A stretch of DNA of 64,000 bases from an uncultured Anaerolineae bacterium (GTDB lineage: Bacteria > Chloroflexota > Anaerolineae > Promineifilales > Promineifilaceae): contig CAJQMR010000004.1 in assembly GCA_905479495.1 (NCBI GenBank), forward strand, positions 62,001 through 126,000, read 5' to 3'. Shown one piece after another: positions 41,449 through 51,258 of the stretch. Under the pieces are notes generated by a model, which was not told the DNA's origin, searched no databases, and saw nothing but the letters and a program-made list of their open reading frames with translations. Each line of letters starts with the position of its first letter. Position 1 is the first letter of the stretch. Position numbers and translations under genes: made by a program.

Positions 41449-43710
41449 ATGAAGTATCAAAATTTACCCTCACGGCTCACTGCCACCGGTACCAGGTTCG
41501 GACTGAGCATTGGTACAAAAATTATACTGCCGTACTTTTTACTGACACTGGTCGTGGCCAGCGTCGGCGCTTTTGTAGTGACCAACCTCGTTGCCAGCTC
41601 ATTGGAAGAACGGATTACGAATCAACTGCTAGATGCTGGCCAGATTGTCGCTGAAGGAATGGTACGCCACGAGGATCAAAGGCTGCAAACTTTACGTACC
41701 GTGATTGGTACCGCTGGCATTCCTGAGGCCGTTGCCGCAGATGATCCAACCACACTGGGCGAACTTGCTCCCCAAATTGTAATTAACAGCAACACAGACG
41801 CCGTTTTACTGCTGAACATGAACGGTGTGGAAATGTATGGCTGGCGGCGCGTCAGCTCCTCAACCGATACCCAGGGCATGACCAGCAGTGGTGCCAATTT
41901 TTCTGACGTGGAAGCAGTGCAAAAAGCACTGCGCAACGAAGAGGATGCTGCGGGTAACCGACACGTTTTTATGACCGAAACCGACAACGGTTTGATGATC
42001 TTCACCGTCACGCCGATGTTTTTCCGAGGCGAACAAGTTGGCGTGGCGATGGTGGGCACCTATAGCCGCCGCATGATGCTGGAGCTAACGCTCACCGCCG
42101 TCGCCCGAGTCACACTTTATGATACTGAAGGCCATGTGCTGGACACGTCATTAGGCGGTGGCGAAATTGGCATCAATGCACTCTACCAGGACGATCCAGA
42201 AAAGTTTAGCGGGGTTATTGCTGAATTGACGGAAACGCCAGAACAGTACACGCTGGTAAGCAGCACGGCCAACAGCCAGGTCCCCATTCGTCGTTTGGCC
42301 GTATTGGATCAAGTGTATGTGCTGGCCTACGGAGATTGGCGGCTGCGTGGACAGTCGTTTGGCATGTACAGCGTGGCGCTGCCAAGCAACTTCATTGTCA
42401 GCACCGTCGCAGTCAGTCGGCAGCAGTTTACCGCCATTTTTACATTGGCCATGGTGGCTGTCTTTATCGGCGGCTTCCTGATTGCCCGGCGCATTACAGA
42501 CCCTATTCATTATTTGGTGGATACGGCCGTTGCCGTCACCAAAGGAGATCTCAACCGTCGCTCTAACCTGCAAGGCAGCGATGAAATCGGTCTACTTTCC
42601 CGCTCTTTCGATACCATGACGGCCACCCTGGCCGAGCAAAACCAGACACTTGACGAACAGCGCAGCCAGCTGAAAGCTATCCTGGACAGCATTGTTGATG
42701 GCATCATTGTGCTAGATACACATGACAATATTTTAAGCGTCAATCCGGCGGCAGAAAAACTACTGGCCGATCTTGCTCAAGATTTCTTTTCTGGGCCTGT
42801 GCGAGAGTTAAATCCTATGGTAAACGGCCAGGCAAAAAGCGAGATTACCAACATGAGCGATCTGCTTAAGCTGCCAAACAGTACACTGCGTCCACGACGC
42901 TACCAGTTGGGCAACCGCGTCCTCAGCGCCCTCTCTGCGCCAGTGATTGGCAAAAGTGACGAGCAGATCGGTAATGTGATTGTGATGCGCGACATCACCC
43001 GTGAGGTAGAAGCAGACAATCTCAAATCAGCCTTTATCACGACTATCTCCCATGAGCTGCGCACCCCGCTGACGGTCATTAAAGCGTACACCAACCTGAT
43101 GCAAACCAAAGCCAACGGGCACATGGATGAGCATCAGAAGCAATTTATTCAATACATCAACAAGGGCAGCGCCGAGTTGGAACATCATATTGACCAGCTC
43201 ATTAAGATTTCAGAGATTGAAGCAGGCACCATCTCTATGCACATGAAGCCGATAAATATACAAAGCCTGGTGGATAGTGCAGTTACGCGCTGGCACGAGC
43301 GTTTTGAACAAAAAGAGATTGCCCTGGATGTTACTATGCCAGATGAAGCGCTTTGGCTGGAAGCAGATGCCGAACACCTTAGCCGCGCCATTGAGAATCT
43401 ATTGAGCAATGCGCTGACCTACACAACAGAAGGCGGTCATGTGGAAGTGTGCATCCACAAGCATCATGACACCATGCGTCTGGATGTACTGGACAATGGC
43501 ATTGGCATTGCCGTAGCCGATCATCCACATTTGTTCAATCGCTTTTTCCGGGCCAATAACAATGTCAATTTTGCGGCACGCGGGGTTGGGCTGGGATTGT
43601 ACATTACGCGCACGGTTGTGGAGCTGCATGGGGGCAAAGTGAGTGTGGATAGTGAATTAGGGGTTGGCAGCACATTTTCTATCGAGCTGCCGTTGATGGA
43701 GCCAGCCTGA
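41449..43710 (+). CDS. Membrane sensor histidine kinase (sensor, HAMP, PAS, HisKA, HATPase)
   Basis: A 753-residue kinase. Helix 1 is at about 25-48, an extracytoplasmic sensor of about 270 residues follows, helix 2 is at about 325-345, then HAMP (ARRITDPIHYLVDTA), a PAS domain (LKAILDSIVDGIIVLD), HisKA with His535 in SHELRTP, and the ATPase core with NLLSNALTYT, LDNGIGIA and GVGLGLYI. Ligand unknown. No response regulator is next to it. ATG at 41449 has no clear ribosome site and an upstream in-frame start at 41416 is possible. The stop overlaps the next ATG (TGATG). Confidence 0.92.
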   Translation: MKYQNLPSRLTATGTRFGLSIGTKIILPYFLLTLVVASVGAFVVTNLVASSLEERITNQLLDAGQIVAEGMVRHEDQRLQTLRTVIGTAGIPEAVAADDPTTLGELAPQIVINSNTDAVLLLNMNGVEMYGWRRVSSSTDTQGMTSSGANFSDVEAVQKALRNEEDAAGNRHVFMTETDNGLMIFTVTPMFFRGEQVGVAMVGTYSRRMMLELTLTAVARVTLYDTEGHVLDTSLGGGEIGINALYQDDPEKFSGVIAELTETPEQYTLVSSTANSQVPIRRLAVLDQVYVLAYGDWRLRGQSFGMYSVALPSNFIVSTVAVSRQQFTAIFTLAMVAVFIGGFLIARRITDPIHYLVDTAVAVTKGDLNRRSNLQGSDEIGLLSRSFDTMTATLAEQNQTLDEQRSQLKAILDSIVDGIIVLDTHDNILSVNPAAEKLLADLAQDFFSGPVRELNPMVNGQAKSEITNMSDLLKLPNSTLRPRRYQLGNRVLSALSAPVIGKSDEQIGNVIVMRDITREVEADNLKSAFITTISHELRTPLTVIKAYTNLMQTKANGHMDEHQKQFIQYINKGSAELEHHIDQLIKISEIEAGTISMHMKPINIQSLVDSAVTRWHERFEQKEIALDVTMPDEALWLEADAEHLSRAIENLLSNALTYTTEGGHVEVCIHKHHDTMRLDVLDNGIGIAVADHPHLFNRFFRANNNVNFAARGVGLGLYITRTVVELHGGKVSVDSELGVGSTFSIELPLMEPA

Positions 43711-44540
43711 TGCGCGTTTCCCCCATGATTCCACCCACCGATTTAATCAATTCGGCAGAAACACAAACGACCCGGAGTTCGCGGCGGAATATGTATGCGG
43801 TGCTGCTGCTGGCTTTGCTGGTTAATTTTGCATGTATATTTTTGGCGATGTGGTTGGGGCTTAATTTACGGCCGTTACACTCTCTAGAAACCAGCATGTT
43901 GGCTCAATCCGAGGCCGATTATGGAGATAATTATGACTTTGAGTTTGCGCCTTTGGACCCTACCATTGCGGCCGCTTCTGAAAAAGATGGGGCCCAACTG
44001 CGAGAAACCGTAACGGCCGTTCCTGAAACGCCTGTCCCATTCCCGCCAACCGTCACGCCATCTATAACCACCTCACCAACTAAAGAAACGGACACGCCAC
44101 CCGCCACATCGACCCGAACACCATCCACAACGCCAAGCAAAACAACAACGGCCGTTCCCACCACAGCTTCCCCCACAGCAACCAGTTCCTCCACGCCAAC
44201 ACGGTTTACAACGGCCGTTCCTACCATGACGCCTACTTCGGCTCAACCTGGCAGCACCGCAACCCAACCATCATCCACACAAACAAATACGCCGCAGCCA
44301 CCAACCAGTACCAACACCCCAATCCCTAGCAACACGCCAAACAGCACCCCACTGCCCAGCCCTACGCCACCGCCCAGCGCCACACCCACCGTGGCACCAA
44401 CCAGTACCAACACCCCAATCCCCAGCAACACACCAAACAGCACCCCGCTGCCCAGCCCTACGCCACCGCCCAGCGCCACCCCCACAAATATCTACACGCC
44501 GTCGCCCATTCCTACCTTCACGTCTACCCCAGGCCCATAA
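43710..44540 (+). CDS. Thr/Pro-rich single-pass membrane protein coupled to the kinase
   Basis: A 276-residue protein with one helix at about 28-50 and an outer part of which the last 170 residues are Thr, Pro and Ser with almost no charge. This is a mucin-like stalk likely to be extended and glycosylated. Within it a 32-residue unit (TSTNTPIPSNTPNSTPLPSP...) is repeated twice. No catalytic domain is present. Its ATG shares a base with the kinase stop, so both are made together, and it may be a surface partner or wall-spanning sensor for that kinase. Confidence 0.75.
   Translation: MRVSPMIPPTDLINSAETQTTRSSRRNMYAVLLLALLVNFACIFLAMWLGLNLRPLHSLETSMLAQSEADYGDNYDFEFAPLDPTIAAASEKDGAQLRETVTAVPETPVPFPPTVTPSITTSPTKETDTPPATSTRTPSTTPSKTTTAVPTTASPTATSSSTPTRFTTAVPTMTPTSAQPGSTATQPSSTQTNTPQPPTSTNTPIPSNTPNSTPLPSPTPPPSATPTVAPTSTNTPIPSNTPNSTPLPSPTPPPSATPTNIYTPSPIPTFTSTPGP
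44301..44484 (+). repeat. 96-bp tandem repeat in the Thr/Pro-rich gene
   Basis: Bases 44301-44388 recur at 44397-44484 with a few changes, period 96 (32 codons, in frame). Copy number could change by slippage and alter stalk length. Confidence 0.9.
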
Positions 44541-44580
44541 ACTACTGCCATTTTATTGGAGCCACCTAAAGTTTATCTGA

Positions 44581-44615
44581 CGCGTGAAACAGGCTTTTGG
44601 GTCACGTTTCACGCG
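44581..44615. terminator. Convergent hairpin CGCGTGAAAC/GTTTCACGCG
   Basis: Ten-base arms at 44581-44590 and 44606-44615 sit between the converging Thr/Pro-rich gene and the APC permease gene. No strong T run is present on either side. Confidence 0.6.
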
Positions 44616-44644
44616 CCATCAATATCTAAAATTCCTCAAGCGCT

Positions 44645-46951
44645 TTATTTTTTCAACTTATTTGATGTATGAATTGGCGGTAAGACCGTCTCTCGCAGCA
44701 CAGATTTCAAAATAGTGCTGCGACGTTTCACCAAAACAACCGGACAATTCGCCTGCTCGGCGACCTGCTGCGAGACATTCCCCAGCAGCAAATTGCGGAA
44801 GAGCGTCTCACGAGTTGCCCCAATCACGATCAGGTCGGCATCTTTTCCCGCCTCCAAAATGCCATCAACAGGCGATTCTGCTTTGATTATCTGCTGAGTT
44901 AGCTGATCGTAAATGACACCAGTCGCTGCCCGGCGGAAGGTGTTATGGGCACGCGCCTCCACATCAACCTGAGCCAGACCATTCACGGCCACATGTACCA
45001 TCACCACATCAGCTGGTTCAGGCAAATTACGCGCCAGGCTAACGGCCGTATTCACAGCCAGATACGAATTGGGCCCACCAGCTACCGGCACCACAATTTT
45101 GCGAATCTTATCATAGGGACGAGAGCGTACAATCGCCACGTCGGCTGGGGGATTGGCCACGATACGGTCAATCACCGACCCAAACAGGGACGTGTTGGTA
45201 CCCGATGTGCCCGGCCACCCAAACAAAATCATGTCGCTGGCATTTTCTGAAACAGTTTTCAGCAGCGCCTCGCCTACATTTCGACCCAACCGAATCATGG
45301 TATGTACTGGCACATCATGTTCACGCGCCTGCTCAATCACTTTTTCCAGAGGGGCACGACCTTCTTTTAGAAATAAACGGCCGTCCGACAAACCCAACGA
45401 AGGCGGCACCTTAATGACATGCAGCGCCAGCACCTCGCCATTTTGCTCCTTGGCCAGCAAACTACCCAATCGCCCCAGCTCTTGGGCATGCTGCACATCG
45501 GCCACCGGGACCAAAACCGAGTAATCCACTGAGACCAAAGCCTCTTTAAGTAGAATTTCATTCGGCCGTTCCATCTCTTCCCGGCCTCGGAAATATCCCA
45601 TATACAGCAGCATTCCCCCCGCAATCCAAACAATCGTCAAAATGCCAACGCGACCCGTTTCAAATGCCAAAAAACCAGCCAGTGCCATATTCGTCACAAT
45701 ACCAATTACTGCAGGCCAGGGGAAAAATGGAACAAAGTAACCCCGATCCAGATCTGGCCGCCGCCGCCGCAGCGTCATCAACGCAACGTTAACCTGGGCA
45801 AACATGAACAGAAACATCACATCCGCTGCCTTGGCAACTTCATCAATGGGCAGTGCCAGCGCCATGACAATAATCAAAACGGCCGAAATCGCCACAGCAT
45901 AATAAGGTGTATGCATCTTTGGATGAATACGGCCGAAAATGGGAGGCAAATTATTGTCCCGCCCCATAGCAAACGACACGCGAGAAGACGAGTAAATCGT
46001 CGCGTTTAAAGCTGACATCGTAGAAGCCAGGCCGCTAATCAAAATAAGAATACCACCCCAGCGACCCATAAATTGTTCCGCTGCCCGCACAATAGCCACC
46101 TCTTTGGCCTCAGCTAGATAATCCCAAACCGGGATATTGCCCGCACTTGCTGGAACCGTAACCGCACCAATGGCCACAATAGCCACTAACGCATAAATAA
46201 TGACCACAATGACAATTGAAATAAAGATGGCTCTAGGAATATTGCGTTTGGGGTTTTTCACCTCTTCACCGCTCTGGGCAATAATTTCATACCCCTCAAA
46301 AGCAATAAACGTCAACCCCATTGCCACAAACACGCCTGACAAGCCATTCGCCAAAAAATTATCGGTAAATACATCTAAATTGGGTTGTAAGGCAACCGCC
46401 CGAAAGCCAATTACAATAAAGATGCCAAGGATAATAACTTTGGCAATTGTCACTATGTTGCCAACCAAACCAGTTTCGCTGGCACCACGAAAGTTAATAT
46501 AGGCAAACAGCACCACAATAAACGCCATAATGCCTAGCGTCAAAGGATGCGCAATTTCATGAACGGCCGGATACCATAAAGAAATGATTTCTACGGCAAA
46601 ACGGCCGAATCCCAATCCATACAAAGAACAGGCCACCGCATGGGCAAACCAACTCATCCATCCAGCCAAAAAACCCTGTGTACCGCCCAGCCCTTCTTTG
46701 ACCCACAGATAGCCGCCACCAGCCTCTGGAAAACAGGACCCCAATTCAGCGTAAGAAAGTGCTGTAAAGGTTGTCACAATACCATTCAGTATAAATGCCA
46801 ATACCAAAGCGGGGCCTGCTTCACCAGCAGCAATGCCGGTCAAAACAAAGATACCGGCACCAATCATTGCCCCCACACCAATCATGGTAATATCCAACAA
46901 ACCCAAAGTCCGACTAAGGGTAATTTCCTCTTTACCTACGTGACTATGCAA
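44645..46951 (-). CDS. APC-family amino acid permease with two C-terminal Usp domains
   Basis: A 768-residue protein. The first 430 residues form twelve helices of the amino acid/polyamine/organocation group, with GVGAMIGAGIFVLTG near the start as the substrate-binding helix. Two universal-stress-like domains follow: about 480-615 (SVDYSVLVPVADVQHAQELG) and about 625-745 (KIRKIVVPVAGGPNSYLAV, LIVIGATRETLFRNLLLGNVSQQV), the second with a Gly-x2-Gly-like ATP loop. The Usp tail probably gates transport by ATP or stress state. The start codon is TTG at 46951, supported by GGAGG six bases upstream. It diverges from another transporter gene. Confidence 0.92.
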   Translation of the reverse strand: MHSHVGKEEITLSRTLGLLDITMIGVGAMIGAGIFVLTGIAAGEAGPALVLAFILNGIVTTFTALSYAELGSCFPEAGGGYLWVKEGLGGTQGFLAGWMSWFAHAVACSLYGLGFGRFAVEIISLWYPAVHEIAHPLTLGIMAFIVVLFAYINFRGASETGLVGNIVTIAKVIILGIFIVIGFRAVALQPNLDVFTDNFLANGLSGVFVAMGLTFIAFEGYEIIAQSGEEVKNPKRNIPRAIFISIVIVVIIYALVAIVAIGAVTVPASAGNIPVWDYLAEAKEVAIVRAAEQFMGRWGGILILISGLASTMSALNATIYSSSRVSFAMGRDNNLPPIFGRIHPKMHTPYYAVAISAVLIIVMALALPIDEVAKAADVMFLFMFAQVNVALMTLRRRRPDLDRGYFVPFFPWPAVIGIVTNMALAGFLAFETGRVGILTIVWIAGGMLLYMGYFRGREEMERPNEILLKEALVSVDYSVLVPVADVQHAQELGRLGSLLAKEQNGEVLALHVIKVPPSLGLSDGRLFLKEGRAPLEKVIEQAREHDVPVHTMIRLGRNVGEALLKTVSENASDMILFGWPGTSGTNTSLFGSVIDRIVANPPADVAIVRSRPYDKIRKIVVPVAGGPNSYLAVNTAVSLARNLPEPADVVMVHVAVNGLAQVDVEARAHNTFRRAATGVIYDQLTQQIIKAESPVDGILEAGKDADLIVIGATRETLFRNLLLGNVSQQVAEQANCPVVLVKRRSTILKSVLRETVLPPIHTSNKLKK

Positions 46952-47059
46952 AATCCGCCTCCTACTATGAAGTTAGTAACATCGAACAAAAAAGTCGCTA
47001 AGTTTCTTCCGCGCTGCGCATCATTATTGGCGCGCCATGCACCATCAACTATAATCCTA

Positions 47060-47117
47060 CTAATGCCTAATCATCAAATACAAATGGTCTTATCTTTTTG
47101 GCATGGCTAGGCATTAG
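47060..47117. promoter_or_regulatory. Inverted repeat in the divergent transporter control region
   Basis: CTAATGCCTA (47060-47069) and TAGGCATTAG (47108-47117) are exact inverses 38 bases apart in the 272-base gap between the divergent transporter genes. They could be paired operator half-sites that loop; no repressor is identified. Confidence 0.4.
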
Positions 47118-47223
47118 CCCTTGTTTGAGGCAAACTCACTCCCCACTTCTGCAATCCAAACAAGCTAAGTATGCGCCCCAGCGTCAGCAAACTATGCAAC
47201 GTAGATTTTTCGGAGAAGAAAAG

Positions 47224-49689
47224 ATGTTTAAAAGTTATGTAAATCCAACAGAAAACAAAGAAGCAAAGCGACAGTTACCCAAATTGTTGGTCGAGGGATT
47301 GCTGTTGGGTGGCACTGGCCTGGGCGTTTTAGCCCTGATCTTTGAGATTGCCGCCGATGCCTTTAGCGTCGCCGCCTACCAAACGCTACTTGCCATCCAT
47401 GGAGCAGAAGGACATCATGAAATTGCCATCCTGGCTTTTATTGTCCTTTCTGCCTTATTGCTTTTGGGCATTGTACCTGCCTACAAAGCAGGTGCCTATT
47501 TACGGCCGAATGCTGGGGGGAGCGGCCCGTTAGTTGAAGCCATCGGCCCACCTAAAATGCGCTGGCTTTCCTGGATTGGCACCAGTCTCTTTTTCCTGGA
47601 TGCTATCCTAACCATCATCATTAGTTCAATTTCTGCTTCAGATGTCACCATGCTGATTTTGCCGGAATTGGCATCCTACCGCATCGCGTTGGCAGAACTG
47701 TTCGCTTTTTTCATCATGGTGGTTTTGGTTGCGCTAGGCCCCAAAAGAGCTGTCCCCATCTTCCTCATTGGAGGGGGCGCTTTTACCTTGTTCACCATTG
47801 CCGCCCTGGCTATTGTGGGCGCAACGGCTGCGGGCAATCCCGAATGGGCCTTCTTGACTGAGGGCATCGTAAGGCGACTAGAAATCAATGGCGTTGTTGA
47901 ACATGTCGTACGAGCACAACAAGATATTTCAGCCCTTGGCACGGTGCTGTTTTTCCAGCTCTTTTTCCGTTCTATGTCCAGCGCCATGCTGGGCTTTTCT
48001 GGTTATGAAGTGATACCCGCCAGCGGCAAACATGCTGCCCGCCCCAAATGGAAAGTCATCAACACCTCATTGTCATTGGCCGCTTTCTTCTTAATTGGTA
48101 CCGGCGTTGTGCAGCTATTTGCCGCCCAACAGTGGAAAATTCCAGCCACAGAAGGGTACAGCACGCTGCTGATTGAGTACGAAATAATTGCCGCCCAAAC
48201 CTTCGGTCGCGGGATTTCTGAAGCAGATATTGCTGTTACTGAACAAGATCGGGAAGGGGCTGGCGAACTGTACGATATACGCTTTGCGCTGCAAGCAGAA
48301 GAGGAGTTGGTAGGCCAAGACTCAGAAGAACCAGAATTTTTGGCAGGACTCAGCCGCGGGGAATACATCGACGAAGTAGCTTCCGATATTGCGATTAGCC
48401 GCCAACTTAACAGTGCAACAAAGGACACAACCGGCCAGGTTTTTCTTGTCGTCGCCGGAACGCTCCTGGCGATCATTTTGCTACTGGCCCAAGGGGGTGG
48501 CTACGTGGGCGGAGCGGCCGTTGCCGCCAATGCTGCCCGACTCGGCCGTCTCCCTGGGATATTCTCTGATGATCGCATTGGCATTGCCGTTATTTGGGTC
48601 ATGTCCGCTATCCTCATCCCCATCATCCGTGAAGTGGTCGTTGTAGAAGCTTATTATGCGTTTGGCTTTGTCAGTGCTTTTGTCATTACCAGCACAACCG
48701 TCTTTTTTGTGCGCAATGAAGCTATGATTGAACGCGGAATTGAGCCAGGTTCAGGCGAGGCAAAATCGCTTAGATTTGCCGGCCTTCGGGGTATGATTGC
48801 CAGTTATCTGATGATGATTGTGCTTGTGACGCAAAAAACAGAAGCGCTTGGGGTTATTGTTGCCTTTGGCGTCATCATCACCATCATTCAGATTGTGAAC
48901 GCCAATGGCGGTCTAAAGAAACTGTCGCATTTGGCCATCAAGCCCGCCACCCCCTTGCTTCCCAAAGAGGTAGCATACCAACTAGGCTTACAGCGTGCGC
49001 ATGATCAGGCCCGCCAACGGGGTATTGTGGACGCGGTAGACGATATGATTCATGAAGGAGCCTTCGCTAAATTTAACGTAGGGCCAGATCGTATCAGGCA
49101 ATTGATCTGTTACCTCTATAAGCTGGATCCTGCATCGTTTACGCATGAAGATGATCATCATGAACGCATTGAGGAGCCTAGTGTGGAACTTCAAGAAACG
49201 TACCAGGCTGCCTTTGAACAACGCAAGCGGATTTTGCGCGATGTTGAGGATTATTCTCACTTTGGCATTTTTACCTTCATCCATAATTATCATATTAATT
49301 GGGTATCGGACGATCACGGCAGAGATGCCTCTGTTGTGCAAAGAGCCATGCTAAGTATCTTGTTCCCCCAAACCGATTCAAAGGAAATATGGGAGGAATA
49401 TTGTGCTTACGAACCCAAGTATCAGCCGGAACCCATTTGGCAATTCAGCCGTCGCCGCTACCTGTGGGCCAAAGATCAATGGCCCAATCTAAGCGACCGC
49501 ATCACCACAATCTGGACTTTGCAGGATTTTGGCCTGATTTCTAAGGACATTAATGTGGAGACGATTATTGCTGTCGCCGATGGCAAAAAGCAGATGCTGG
49601 TTAAGATCCCATCCAACCCAAAGGGCGACACCAGTGAAACGAGCAAGGAAACCATTGAAGAAAAGGATGAAACAAAGGATAAGGAGTAA
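47224..49689 (+). CDS. Large APC-like amino acid transporter of unrecognised subtype
   Basis: An 821-residue membrane protein with about twelve helices up to residue 580, resembling APC-superfamily permeases, and a polar C-terminal tail of about 240 residues with no Usp signature. A loop of about 75 residues between helices (about 330-405: EADIAVTEQDREGAGEL...) is unusual in the group. The tail has a His/Asp cluster (HEDDHHERIEEP) and ends in a Lys/Glu run. GGAGAAGAAAAG precedes the ATG. It runs head-to-head with the APC-Usp gene and is followed after 7 bases by an ALDH7-type gene, which suggests uptake of lysine or a related amino acid. It holds no ACGGCCGT. Confidence 0.75.
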   Translation: MFKSYVNPTENKEAKRQLPKLLVEGLLLGGTGLGVLALIFEIAADAFSVAAYQTLLAIHGAEGHHEIAILAFIVLSALLLLGIVPAYKAGAYLRPNAGGSGPLVEAIGPPKMRWLSWIGTSLFFLDAILTIIISSISASDVTMLILPELASYRIALAELFAFFIMVVLVALGPKRAVPIFLIGGGAFTLFTIAALAIVGATAAGNPEWAFLTEGIVRRLEINGVVEHVVRAQQDISALGTVLFFQLFFRSMSSAMLGFSGYEVIPASGKHAARPKWKVINTSLSLAAFFLIGTGVVQLFAAQQWKIPATEGYSTLLIEYEIIAAQTFGRGISEADIAVTEQDREGAGELYDIRFALQAEEELVGQDSEEPEFLAGLSRGEYIDEVASDIAISRQLNSATKDTTGQVFLVVAGTLLAIILLLAQGGGYVGGAAVAANAARLGRLPGIFSDDRIGIAVIWVMSAILIPIIREVVVVEAYYAFGFVSAFVITSTTVFFVRNEAMIERGIEPGSGEAKSLRFAGLRGMIASYLMMIVLVTQKTEALGVIVAFGVIITIIQIVNANGGLKKLSHLAIKPATPLLPKEVAYQLGLQRAHDQARQRGIVDAVDDMIHEGAFAKFNVGPDRIRQLICYLYKLDPASFTHEDDHHERIEEPSVELQETYQAAFEQRKRILRDVEDYSHFGIFTFIHNYHINWVSDDHGRDASVVQRAMLSILFPQTDSKEIWEEYCAYEPKYQPEPIWQFSRRRYLWAKDQWPNLSDRITTIWTLQDFGLISKDINVETIIAVADGKKQMLVKIPSNPKGDTSETSKETIEEKDETKDKE

Positions 49690-49696
49690 CTGGGCT

Positions 49697-51214
49697 ATGA
49701 AAGCAATTCTGGAAAAATTACAGATTAAATCGATAAACCGTGGGGCTTGTACAGGATTAGATAATTGGCTGGAGTCAGATGCCAAGCCAATTGTATCTTT
49801 AAACCCGACAACAGGTGAGCCGATTGCCAGCGTATTGCCCGCTACGGCCGTTTCCTACAACACCACCGTAGACGCCGCCAAAGATGCCTTCCAAACCTGG
49901 CGCAGCACCCCGGCTCCCCAGCGCGGCCAGCTCGTGCGCGACCTGGGCAACGCCCTGCGCGACAATCTTGAACCGCTGGGTGAACTGGTCAGCCTGGAAA
50001 TGGGCAAAATTCGGGCCGAGGGCATTGGTGAAGTGCAAGAAATGATTGACATTTGCGACTTTGCCGTGGGGCTGTCACGCCAGCTGTATGGTCTGACCAT
50101 GCATTCGGAACGGCCCGGCCACCGCATGTACGAGCAGTGGCATCCGCTAGGGCCGATCGGCATCATCACCGCCTTTAACTTTCCAGCGGCCGTTTGGGCC
50201 TGGAATGCGGCCTTGGCAGCCGTTTGTGGCGATACGGTGGTGTGGAAGCCGTCAGAACTGGTACCGTTAACGGCCGTTGCCATCCAGCACATCGCCAACC
50301 AGGTGATGGCCGATCATGGCGTCAGCGGCGTGTTCAACCTTACCGTCGGCGACCGCGCCGTAGGCGAGCTGATGACCAATGACCCGCGCCTGCCGCTCGT
50401 CTCTTTCACCGGCTCCATTCGCACTGGCCGCATCGTCAGCGAGACGGTGGCCCGCCGCTTTGGCCGCACCATTTTGGAGCTGGGCGGCAACAACGCCATC
50501 ATTGTAGCCAAAGACGCCGATCTAGATTTGGCGACACGGGCCATTTTGTTTGGCGCGGTGGGCACCGCCGGACAGCGTTGCACCAGCACCCGCCGCATCA
50601 TCGCCCACAAAGATATTGCCGCCGATCTCACCAATCGGCTGGCCAAGGCTTACAAGCAGGTGAAGATTGGCGATCCGCTGGATGAAGGCACGCTGATGGG
50701 ACCGCTTTCGACGGAAACGGCCGTATCCGCCATGCAGCGCGCCCTGGAACAGGCCAAAAAGGAAGGGGGAGAAATTGTTGTGGGTGGCAACACCTTGCCC
50801 GACGTCGGCCCGCAGTTTGTGGAACCCACCATCGTCAAGATGCCCGGCCAGACCGACATCGTGCGCGAAGAAACATTTGCGCCTATCCTGTACATTCTGG
50901 AATTTGATACGGTGGAAGAAGCCCTGCAAATACACAACGGTGTGCCCCAGGGACTTTCCAGCGCCATCTTCACCGACTCGATTCGCACGGCCGAAGCCTT
51001 CCTCTCTGTGGGCGGCTCCGACTGCGGCATCGCCAACGTCAACATCGGCACCTCTGGCGCGGAGATTGGCGGGGCCTTTGGCGGTGAAAAAGAAACCGGT
51101 GGCGGCCGCGAATCTGGCTCTGACGCCTGGAAAGGGTACATGCGCCGCCAGACCAACACCATCAACTGGTCCAAGGATTTGCCTTTGGCACAGGGCATCA
51201 GCTTCGGGGAATAA
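49697..51214 (+). CDS. Aldehyde dehydrogenase, ALDH7/alpha-aminoadipate semialdehyde type
   Basis: A 505-residue NAD(P)-dependent enzyme with FTGSIRTGR and LELGGNNAI (catalytic Glu), and catalytic Cys295 in GTAGQRCTSTRR. The GGEKETGGGRESGSDAWKGYMRRQTNTIN end is a hallmark of ALDH7, which oxidises alpha-aminoadipate semialdehyde in lysine breakdown or betaine aldehyde. AAGGAG overlaps the end of the transporter gene, and ATG 49697 follows its stop by 7 bases, so translation is likely linked. Frames starting earlier would overlap the transporter. Confidence 0.92.
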   Translation: MKAILEKLQIKSINRGACTGLDNWLESDAKPIVSLNPTTGEPIASVLPATAVSYNTTVDAAKDAFQTWRSTPAPQRGQLVRDLGNALRDNLEPLGELVSLEMGKIRAEGIGEVQEMIDICDFAVGLSRQLYGLTMHSERPGHRMYEQWHPLGPIGIITAFNFPAAVWAWNAALAAVCGDTVVWKPSELVPLTAVAIQHIANQVMADHGVSGVFNLTVGDRAVGELMTNDPRLPLVSFTGSIRTGRIVSETVARRFGRTILELGGNNAIIVAKDADLDLATRAILFGAVGTAGQRCTSTRRIIAHKDIAADLTNRLAKAYKQVKIGDPLDEGTLMGPLSTETAVSAMQRALEQAKKEGGEIVVGGNTLPDVGPQFVEPTIVKMPGQTDIVREETFAPILYILEFDTVEEALQIHNGVPQGLSSAIFTDSIRTAEAFLSVGGSDCGIANVNIGTSGAEIGGAFGGEKETGGGRESGSDAWKGYMRRQTNTINWSKDLPLAQGISFGE

Positions 51215-51220
51215 AACTTA

Positions 51221-51254
51221 AGGTGCGACGCACTTTTGGAAGTGCGTCGCACCT
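51221..51254. terminator. Perfect hairpin AGGTGCGACGCACTT
   Basis: Fifteen-base exact arms (51221-51235, 51240-51254) with a 4-base loop between the converging ALDH and GNAT genes. It works as a stop for both and is also of the dispersed-palindrome type. Confidence 0.8.
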
Positions 51255-51258
51255 GTAA

